Positions 4,465-10,390 of a stretch of DNA of 10,390 nucleotides are shown here, piece after piece (the stretch's first letter is position 1; each line of letters starts with the position of its first letter). A model generated the notes under the pieces. The model saw only the letters and a list, made by a program, of their open reading frames with translations, ran no database searches and was not told the origin of the DNA. The translations under genes were made by a program, and so were the position numbers. The DNA comes from CAZFPN01 sp044370655 (GTDB lineage: Bacteria; Pseudomonadota; Alphaproteobacteria; Rickettsiales; Deianiraeaceae). The DNA lies in assembly GCA_044370655.1 (NCBI GenBank), contig JBILVD010000042.1, positions 1-10,390 of the forward strand, read 5' to 3'.

Positions 4465-7400
4465 ATGCCGAAAAGAAGAGATATTAAAACAATTTTGATT
4501 ATTGGTGCGGGGCCGATTGTTATTGGTCAAGCTTGTGAGTTTGATTACTCTGGGACGCAGGGTATAAAAGCTTTGAAGGAGGAAGGTTATAGGGTTGTTC
4601 TCATCAATTCTAATCCTGCTACTATAATGACGGATAGCTCTCTTGCTGATGCCGTTTATATAGAGCCTATAACACCTGATTTTATTGAGCAGATTATCGT
4701 GAAAGAGAAACCAGATGCGATTTTGCCAACACTAGGGGGGCAGACGGCTTTGAATGTGGCTTTAAAACTTGAGGAATTGGGAATTTTGAAGAAGCATAAA
4801 GTTAGCCTTATTGGGGTTTCTACCGATGCTATTAAAAAGGCGGAGGATAGGGGGCTTTTTAAGGAGGCGATGGAGAGGATAGGTCTTAAATGCCCTGCTA
4901 GTATCATCGTTTCTACTTTTGAGAGAGGTTTTGACAACCTGCTTTACCATCTTGCAAAAATTTATTTGAATGGAGGCTTTAATGCTGATGATGTCTCTGG
5001 GCTTTTGGCTTTGGTTGAGGGGGAATTTGGTGATATTTTGCAGGTTTATTTGGAGAATGCACAGGGGAAGAATGATTTTTACTTTAAGGAGGAGGTTTTG
5101 AGGCTTGAGGCGAAGAATGGGTTTTGTATTGAGCTTCCTGTTATCATTCGTCCTTCTTTAACGCTAGGTGGCACAGGTGGGGGAGTGGCGGAAACTGTTT
5201 TTGAGTATATCCGTCTTTTGAAGTCTGGTCTTGAGGCTTCCCCTATTCATCAAATTCAAATTGATAAGTCAATTATTGGCTGGAAGGAGTTTGAGATGGA
5301 GGTTGTGAGGGATAAGAATGATAATGCGATTATTGTTTGCTCTATTGAGAATATTGACCCTATGGGAGTGCATACGGGAGATAGCATTACCGTTGCCCCT
5401 GCGATTACTTTGACGGATAAGGAGTATCAAAAGATGAGGGATTATTCAATTGCCGTTTTACGTGAGATTGGAGTTGAGACGGGAGGGAGTAATGTGCAAT
5501 TTGCTGTGAACCCTAAAGATGGGGAGATAGTGGTGATTGAGATGAACCCTAGAGTTTCTCGCTCTTCTGCTCTTGCTTCAAAGGCGACGGGCTTTCCTAT
5601 TGCTAAAATTGCGGCGAAGCTTGCGGTTGGATACACTCTTGATGAGTTAAAGAATGATATTGCAAGTAGCATTCCTAAGGAGTTTGACTACCTAGAGTAT
5701 AGAGCGGTGCTTGAAGGAAGAGGTAAAAATACTAAAATTGAGGAGTATGTAAGAGCCTCTGGAGAGAATATTTTTGACTTGAGGCAAAAGGCTCTTCCTG
5801 CTTCGTTTGAGCCTTCTCTTGACTATATTGTAATTAAAATTCCTAAATTTAATTTTGAAAAGTTTAATACTTTAAAGCCTGAACTTGGCACGCAGATGCA
5901 GTCTGTCGGGGAGGTGATGGCAATGGGGAGAAGCTTTGAGGAGGCAATTTTGAAGGCGATTGCTGGAATGGAGGAGCCTATCCCTGACCTTTCTGCTTTT
6001 TCAAAAGATGAGATTGTGAGCTATCTTAAAGGGCGTTTTCCTAAGCGTCTTTACTATATTTTTGAGGGCTTTAAAAGGGGAATGGAGGTTGTTGATATTG
6101 CAAAACTTACGTCGTTTGACCCTTGGTTTTTGGGGCGTTTTAAGAATATTGTGGACTTGGAGAGGGAGATTAAGGAGGAGAAAATTCCTTCTAATTTGCT
6201 TGCAAGATTAAACGAATTTGCAGGAAGAGGCATGCAAACGCAGGAAGAGGTAAGGGCGGAGATGTTAAAAGAGGCTGAAATATTTGGAGAGCTTGCAAAG
6301 ATTATAACGGCAGAAAGGGTGCTAAGATGGAAGCAGGCGGGCTTTGGAGATGGGCGTATAAGGGAGCTTTTGGGCTTGAAGGCGGGCTTTAAAGGCGTGC
6401 ATTTATTTAGGGAGTATAGGAAGTGGCTGGGCGTCTTTCCTCTTTTTAAAAAAATTGATAGTTGTGCTGGGGAGTTTGCTTCTACAACTAATTATTTTTA
6501 CTCTACTTACGAGCGTGTGTCTTCGCATAATATATCTTCACATAATGCTTCTTCAAATGATGTGTTTTTGAATGATGCGTCTCTGAATGAGGCGGTTTCT
6601 TCAAATAAAAAGAAGGTGGTGATTATTGGCTCTGGTCCTAATCGAGTGGGGCAGGGGATAGAGTTTGACTATTCTTGCGTGCATGCGAGCCTTTCTCTTC
6701 GGGAAATGGGGATTGAAAGTGTGATGATAAACTGCAACCCCGAGACGGTTTCTACAGACTATGACACATCAGACAGGCTGTTTTTTGAGCCACTTTCTAG
6801 CGAGCATGTTATGAATGTGATTGAAAATGAAGCAAAGTCTGGTGAGATTGTAGGCGTGATTATTCAACTTGGGGGGCAAACTCCTTTGAAATTGAGGCAA
6901 ACTTTAAAGGCTGGTGGTGTGAAGATTTTAGGGATGGAGAAAGATGCGATTGACTTATGTGATGATAGAGCGAAGTTTTCCCGTCTTGTTTGGGAAGTTG
7001 GGGCAAAAGAGGCGGAGAGTTTTAAGTATGAAACTCGTGAGGAATTGCTTAAAATTGCAGATAAACTGGGATATAAGGCGATTATTCGTCCTTCTTCTGT
7101 AATTGGGGGGAGGGGAATGGCAATTATTGATAGTGCCTCCGAGCTTGAGTATTATCTTGCAAATGAGGGGACTTTGGCAGGCGGAATTGTGAACCCTCTA
7201 CTTGAAAATGCTATAGAGCTTGATGTTGATGTTTTGCGAGATAAAACGGGCAAGTGCTTTATCTTTGGAATGCTGGAGCATATAGAGTATGTAGGAGTGC
7301 ATTCTGGGGATTCTAGTTGCTCTGTTCAGCCTCGCTCTCTTTCTTCTAAGGTGATTGAGGAGATAGAGGCTTTGGCGGTTAGTTTTGCAAAAAGGTTGCA

Positions 7401-8187
7401 GGTTGTAGGGCTGATTAATATGCAAGTTGCAGTTAAAGGTGAGGAGGTTTTTGTGATTGAAGTGAACCCTCGTGCAAGCCGAACTGTGCCTTTTACTGCT
7501 AAGGCGATCGGTCTTTCCGCTGTTAAGCTTGCGGTTAAGTTGATGTGTGGGAGGGAAATGGAGGCGGAGGATATTTTTATCAACTTCCCTTATAAAATGG
7601 AGAAAAATGGCTATTATGTCTTGCAAAAACTTGATTTTTGTGCGGTTAAGGAGCCTGTCTTTTCTTTTGAGAAGTTTTTGAAGTCTGATATTGTTAGGGG
7701 GCCAGAGATGAAGTCCCTCGGTGAGGTGATGGGAATTGCAGAGACTTTTGGGCTTGCATATGCGAAGGCTTTGGTTGCTTCTGGGCAGAAGTTTGTGCTT
7801 TTTGGTAATGCGTTTATTTCTGTGAAGGAGGGGGATAAGGTTGGGGAAATTGTCCTTATTGCTAAAATTCTTGTAAGCCTTGGATTTAAAATTTTTGCAA
7901 CAAGGGGAACGGCGAGTTTTTTAAGTGAAAATGGGGTTGTTTGTGAGCCTGTGAATAAGGTGCATGAGGGCGGTAAGCATATTATTAAGATGATAGATGG
8001 AGGGGAAATTCAACTGGTTATTAACACGACTTCTGGCTTTAAGTCTCTTCAAGATAGCTTTTTAATTAGGCGTGGGGTTATTAGAAATAAGATTTTGCAC
8101 TCCACAACTCTTGAGGGCGGAAGGGCGATTTCGCAGGCGATTTTAGAGGCACAGAAATCAAATTTATCTATATTTAAAAAAAGTTAA
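4465..8187 (+). CDS. carB: Carbamoyl-phosphate synthase large subunit (CarB), 1240 aa
   Basis: CarB makes carbamoyl phosphate from bicarbonate, ATP and ammonia supplied by CarA, feeding pyrimidine and arginine synthesis in the cytoplasm. Numbering is from ATG 4465. Half 1 has ILIIGAGPIVIGQACEFDYSG at about 10-30, IIRPS with R229, and IEMNPR with E359, N361, R363. Half 2 repeats this with VVIIGSGPNRVGQGIEFDYS at about 718-737, IIRPS with R875, and IEVNPR with E999, N1001, R1003. The MGS-like allosteric domain follows (about 1108-1240; FATRGTASFL, NTTSG). The enzyme is long: E. coli CarB has 1073 residues. Extra segments lie at about 152-223 (where alphaproteobacterial CarB is typically expanded), about 408-446, about 580-625, and a Ser/Asn-rich linker at about 684-716. 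I prefer ATG 4465 (MPKRRDIK, usual CarB start; GGA six bases upstream) to the in-frame ATG 4453. No frameshift; catalytic motifs are intact. CarA is not in the window. Confidence 0.97.
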   Translation: MPKRRDIKTILIIGAGPIVIGQACEFDYSGTQGIKALKEEGYRVVLINSNPATIMTDSSLADAVYIEPITPDFIEQIIVKEKPDAILPTLGGQTALNVALKLEELGILKKHKVSLIGVSTDAIKKAEDRGLFKEAMERIGLKCPASIIVSTFERGFDNLLYHLAKIYLNGGFNADDVSGLLALVEGEFGDILQVYLENAQGKNDFYFKEEVLRLEAKNGFCIELPVIIRPSLTLGGTGGGVAETVFEYIRLLKSGLEASPIHQIQIDKSIIGWKEFEMEVVRDKNDNAIIVCSIENIDPMGVHTGDSITVAPAITLTDKEYQKMRDYSIAVLREIGVETGGSNVQFAVNPKDGEIVVIEMNPRVSRSSALASKATGFPIAKIAAKLAVGYTLDELKNDIASSIPKEFDYLEYRAVLEGRGKNTKIEEYVRASGENIFDLRQKALPASFEPSLDYIVIKIPKFNFEKFNTLKPELGTQMQSVGEVMAMGRSFEEAILKAIAGMEEPIPDLSAFSKDEIVSYLKGRFPKRLYYIFEGFKRGMEVVDIAKLTSFDPWFLGRFKNIVDLEREIKEEKIPSNLLARLNEFAGRGMQTQEEVRAEMLKEAEIFGELAKIITAERVLRWKQAGFGDGRIRELLGLKAGFKGVHLFREYRKWLGVFPLFKKIDSCAGEFASTTNYFYSTYERVSSHNISSHNASSNDVFLNDASLNEAVSSNKKKVVIIGSGPNRVGQGIEFDYSCVHASLSLREMGIESVMINCNPETVSTDYDTSDRLFFEPLSSEHVMNVIENEAKSGEIVGVIIQLGGQTPLKLRQTLKAGGVKILGMEKDAIDLCDDRAKFSRLVWEVGAKEAESFKYETREELLKIADKLGYKAIIRPSSVIGGRGMAIIDSASELEYYLANEGTLAGGIVNPLLENAIELDVDVLRDKTGKCFIFGMLEHIEYVGVHSGDSSCSVQPRSLSSKVIEEIEALAVSFAKRLQVVGLINMQVAVKGEEVFVIEVNPRASRTVPFTAKAIGLSAVKLAVKLMCGREMEAEDIFINFPYKMEKNGYYVLQKLDFCAVKEPVFSFEKFLKSDIVRGPEMKSLGEVMGIAETFGLAYAKALVASGQKFVLFGNAFISVKEGDKVGEIVLIAKILVSLGFKIFATRGTASFLSENGVVCEPVNKVHEGGKHIIKMIDGGEIQLVINTTSGFKSLQDSFLIRRGVIRNKILHSTTLEGGRAISQAILEAQKSNLSIFKKS

Positions 8188-8196
8188 AAAAAGTTC

Positions 8197-8225
8197 TTGA
8201 CAAATAATTTTAAATTATTTATAAG
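8197..8225 (+). promoter_or_regulatory. Promoter-like sequence after carB
   Basis: TTGACA (8197-8202), a 17-base spacer and TATAAG (8220-8225) lie ten bases after the carB stop. The predicted start is near 8232. It could drive the small ORF at 8255 and/or the large repeat-protein gene at 8410. An AT-rich inverted repeat (AAATTATTT 8212-8220 with AAATAATTT 8238-8246) overlaps its -10 box. Confidence 0.45.
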
Positions 8226-8254
8226 ATAGTATTATTAAAATAATTTATAAATTT

Positions 8255-8359
8255 ATGAAGCCCGAATTTGTTTTAAATATAACAAAAGCTAGATTCTTAA
8301 TAGTAAATAATATTAAACCTTACTTAAATAAAATATTTTTAATAAATCTCTTGACATAA
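8255..8359 (+). CDS. Possible small ORF, 34 aa
   Basis: ATG at 8255 opens a 34-codon frame (begins MKPEFVLNITKARFLIV) ending at TAA 8357-8359. It sits about 23 bases after the predicted start of the promoter at 8197. It has no Shine-Dalgarno sequence and no recognisable family, and the region is so AT-rich that a frame of this length by chance is unremarkable. It could be a short leader ORF before the gene at 8410. I list it mainly because a good promoter precedes it. Confidence 0.2.
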   Translation: MKPEFVLNITKARFLIVNNIKPYLNKIFLINLLT

Positions 8360-8391
8360 GCTTTTTTTCTATTTAAAAAAAATATAAGGTA

Positions 8392-8400
8392 TGTTATAAT
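8392..8400 (+). promoter_or_regulatory. Extended -10 element in front of the repeat-protein gene
   Basis: TGTTATAAT (8392-8400) is a perfect extended -10 box. A TTGACA at 8351-8356 is too far away (38 bases) to be its -35. Transcription would begin near 8407, three bases before the ATG at 8410, implying an almost leaderless mRNA. Otherwise the gene is read from the promoter at 8197. Confidence 0.4.
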
Positions 8401-8409
8401 TGTTCTTAA

Positions 8410-10390
8410 ATGGAGGGTAGATTTTACAAAATTGGTTTTTTTACAGTTATTATAATAATTGTTATTCTTGGCATTTATTATCTTTTTAAAGATAAAAAAC
8501 CGAAGGACTTTCTTCCAACTTCTGGGAATTATGTTGGAGGCATTTCAATGAGAGATGGCTTTAGAGGGGGAGATAGCTTCTCTAATTCAAACATCAACAA
8601 TTATAATAATACTATTTTAAACTCACAAAATCTTTCTCGCAACAATTTTCAAAATAATGTGTCGGAGGTCAACAAAAAAGCCTCTTTAAACTATAGTGCA
8701 AGTTCTGTTTTTCTTGTAGATGAAACTGTTACGAAGAATCTTATAAAAAAATCTGGTGATACTCTTTCCTTTGCCTCCACTTCAAAGGAGGAGATGGATG
8801 ATGTTGTTCTTGATAAAATCGCACTTGATAGTGGAAATGACCGAAGTTTTAAAACACCAAATAGAACGTGTGGATTAATTTTTGAAAATATTGTCAAAGA
8901 TAAGCAAAAAATTCTTGCACTTGGGTATGTTAAGCAGGAGTCTTATTTATTGCAAAGATTAAGGCAAATACCTAACTTTGGCGGGCTTTCATTTGAAAAA
9001 CAAAAAGAAATAATAACCTCTTTGTTAAACGCCCTAAGGTCCGATAAAAAAATTGACTCTAGCTCCTATTGTGATAATATTCTTTCAAGTCCTTCTGGAA
9101 TTGTCTATATGCAATGTCTTAGGGCGATGGATAAGATAATATCTCAAAAAATTACAAATCCTCAGCAGATAGAAAAAATTCTTGCTCAAGAGATTACAAG
9201 CTTTATGTATCTTTACACGAAAGAGCAAAGAGAAGATATAATAAAAATGATTATTGATGGAGTGAAGAATAACACTCTCTCTAAGGAGAAGCTTTGTGCG
9301 TTTTTGCAAAGCCTTGCTATTCAAAACATACAGGATACTTTCCTTTACAAGCAGTGTATAAAGGTGTTAAATGACCTTTCAAACTCCGCCGCTTTACTCT
9401 CTGATGATATGATATTAGATGCTTTAATGAAGATAACGGGCTTTTCTTCTCTAAGCAAAAATCAGGTTGATGAGATAGTGCGGGATATTAAACAAGACAA
9501 GATTAAAAACGGGTTTTTGAACGCCGAGATACACTGTTTGAAGATTGTTGCTTGGCTTTTGGAGGCAATAAGGGGGAGCGATGTTTATAAAAAATGTATT
9601 GAGGTTTTGGATAAGATAGTAGAAAACCCTTCTCAAGACTTAATGAAAGCGTTAGAGACAATTCCAGGCTTTTCAATGCTTTCCACTCAAACGCAAAAAG
9701 ATATTGTCATTACTATAAACAATGCAATTGCAGATGGCACAATTAAGGAAGAGAGCAAAAGGAATGACATTTGCACAACTATTGCGGGATTAATTTTGGA
9801 CGCCTTTAACAAAAACAAGCTTTATCAACAGTGTTTGAAGGTTTTGAATGATATTATAGACAACAACCTTAACGTTCAAGGTCAAGAGAGTGCGATTAGG
9901 CAAAAATTAACCTCAATTTATGGGTTTTCCCTCCTAGATGAAGAAAAAAAGCAAGAGATTGTGAACCAAATTATGGAAATAAATAAAAATGATGAAAATG
10001 TGAAAACTAAAATCTCTAACGTTTGCATCAACATAACTCAATCCATTATAGATGCTATTAAAAACTCTGAAGCTTATCTTAAATGTATGGACATAATCAC
10101 TGACATTTCAAATACTAAACCGAGGCTTGATGTTGGTCAAATCAGGGAGAAACTCAAGGAAATAAATGGCTTTTCTGCGATTGATGAAGCTAAACAAATT
10201 GAATTTGCAGAAAGAGTTTACGACTCAATAACTAATAACACCTTAGAAGATGACAAAAGTCAAATTTGTATTGACATTGTGCTTGAAATTTCTGATGGTT
10301 TAGATGTAAATTCCTTAAAACAAAATTGCATTATCTTGCTTACAAAAGCGTTTGCTAATGATACAATCAGTAGAGAACAAATAGAGTTTA
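8410..10390 (+). CDS. Large membrane-anchored protein with cysteine-paired helical repeats (partial, runs off the window)
   Basis: The frame is open from ATG 8410 to the window end (660 residues, no stop); TAA at 8407-8409 fixes the upstream limit. I do not recognise a family. Residues about 8-26 form one hydrophobic helix (IGFFTVIIIIVILGIYYLF). Then come KDKKPK, an Asn/Ser-rich linker (about 40-90), and from about 182 six predicted helical repeats of 75-84 residues. The consensus begins L..I.GFS.LS...Q.EIV. Each repeat has two cysteines: 221/236, 296/316, 376/396, 455/475, 539/559, 620/640. The last five pairs are exactly 20 apart, and the second Cys usually follows Y..C. C154 is unpaired. 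Such pairs suggest disulfide-locked helical hairpins outside the cytoplasm. However, positive charge is stronger after the helix (K27, K29, K30, K32) than before it (R4, K7), so topology is uncertain. No Shine-Dalgarno sequence precedes the ATG, though GGAGG follows it directly. Confidence 0.85.
   Translation, partial: MEGRFYKIGFFTVIIIIVILGIYYLFKDKKPKDFLPTSGNYVGGISMRDGFRGGDSFSNSNINNYNNTILNSQNLSRNNFQNNVSEVNKKASLNYSASSVFLVDETVTKNLIKKSGDTLSFASTSKEEMDDVVLDKIALDSGNDRSFKTPNRTCGLIFENIVKDKQKILALGYVKQESYLLQRLRQIPNFGGLSFEKQKEIITSLLNALRSDKKIDSSSYCDNILSSPSGIVYMQCLRAMDKIISQKITNPQQIEKILAQEITSFMYLYTKEQREDIIKMIIDGVKNNTLSKEKLCAFLQSLAIQNIQDTFLYKQCIKVLNDLSNSAALLSDDMILDALMKITGFSSLSKNQVDEIVRDIKQDKIKNGFLNAEIHCLKIVAWLLEAIRGSDVYKKCIEVLDKIVENPSQDLMKALETIPGFSMLSTQTQKDIVITINNAIADGTIKEESKRNDICTTIAGLILDAFNKNKLYQQCLKVLNDIIDNNLNVQGQESAIRQKLTSIYGFSLLDEEKKQEIVNQIMEINKNDENVKTKISNVCINITQSIIDAIKNSEAYLKCMDIITDISNTKPRLDVGQIREKLKEINGFSAIDEAKQIEFAERVYDSITNNTLEDDKSQICIDIVLEISDGLDVNSLKQNCIILLTKAFANDTISREQIEF
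8953..10390 (+). repeat. Six degenerate protein repeats of about 240 bp in the large partial gene
   Basis: Repeat units correspond to residues about 182-252, 253-333, 334-410, 411-494, 495-577 and 578-660 (the last possibly incomplete). They are clear in protein (GFS/T..LS near the start, Cys-x19-Cys in the second half) but well diverged in DNA, so they are old duplications under protein-level constraint. The first unit has a shorter Cys spacing of 15. More units may follow beyond the window. Confidence 0.75.

Noticed and set aside
4656..4950. Two minus-strand frames inside carB (also 5442-5672 and 7198-7626)
   Set aside because: They lie wholly inside the intact, well-recognised carB gene and are explained by its codon usage.
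8691..9636. Minus-strand frames at 8691-8897, 9085-9324 and 9451-9636
   Set aside because: The plus strand carries one uninterrupted 660-codon frame with clear protein repeats across the same region; the minus frames are shadows.
1..10390. Transposase or integrase gene that would explain the cassettes
   Set aside because: No reading frame in the window shows transposase or integrase motifs; if such an enzyme exists it is encoded elsewhere.

Overview
The window looks like an AT-rich alphaproteobacterial chromosome, possibly of a Rickettsiales-type host-associated lineage. Two things point that way. The only confidently recognised housekeeping gene, carB, carries an extra stretch in its first ATP-grasp half at the place where alphaproteobacterial CarB proteins are usually expanded. 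An 11-base string matching the alphaproteobacterial 16S rRNA 3' tail also occurs in a repeat. The taxonomic call is inference; there is no rRNA gene or other marker here.

Layout. (1) 90-728, minus strand: a membrane protein of unknown function with its own promoter, divergent from (2) 921-1631, a DUF3800-family protein. (3) 1632-2160: a mosaic repeat module (A) that contains a short minus-strand ORF of 51 codons. (4) 2161-3030: a second, diverged DUF3800 protein. (5) 3031-3346: a partial copy (B) of the left part of the repeat module, carrying a 42-base near-perfect palindrome. (6) 3347-4213: an unrecognised 288-residue protein ending in three near-identical decapeptides. (7) 4214-4452: a partial copy (C) of the right part of the module. 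(8) 4465-8187: carB, the large subunit of carbamoyl-phosphate synthase, enlarged by several insertions. (9) 8188-8409: an AT-rich spacer with promoter-like sequences and a possible 34-codon ORF. (10) 8410 to the window edge: the first 660 residues of a large membrane-anchored protein made of repeats of about 80 residues, each with a pair of cysteines, in most repeats exactly 20 positions apart.

How it fits together. The left 4.4 kb is accessory DNA. Both DUF3800 genes begin at a shared promoter block (GCTTRAAAGGGTTTGACAA) and are followed by the same downstream block (TTTGTCAAGCAAAAAA), so each looks like a cassette between copies of one intergenic repeat. The unknown 3347 gene sits exactly between the partial copies B and C. 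carB serves pyrimidine and arginine biosynthesis and is probably the ancestral neighbour at the edge of this variable region. No partner carA is visible. The repeat protein after carB is co-directional but has its own promoter-like sequence and is probably a separate surface or envelope gene.

Most new-looking items: the cysteine-pair repeat protein, the DUF3800 cassettes with their shared flanks, and the small ORF family hidden in the repeat modules.
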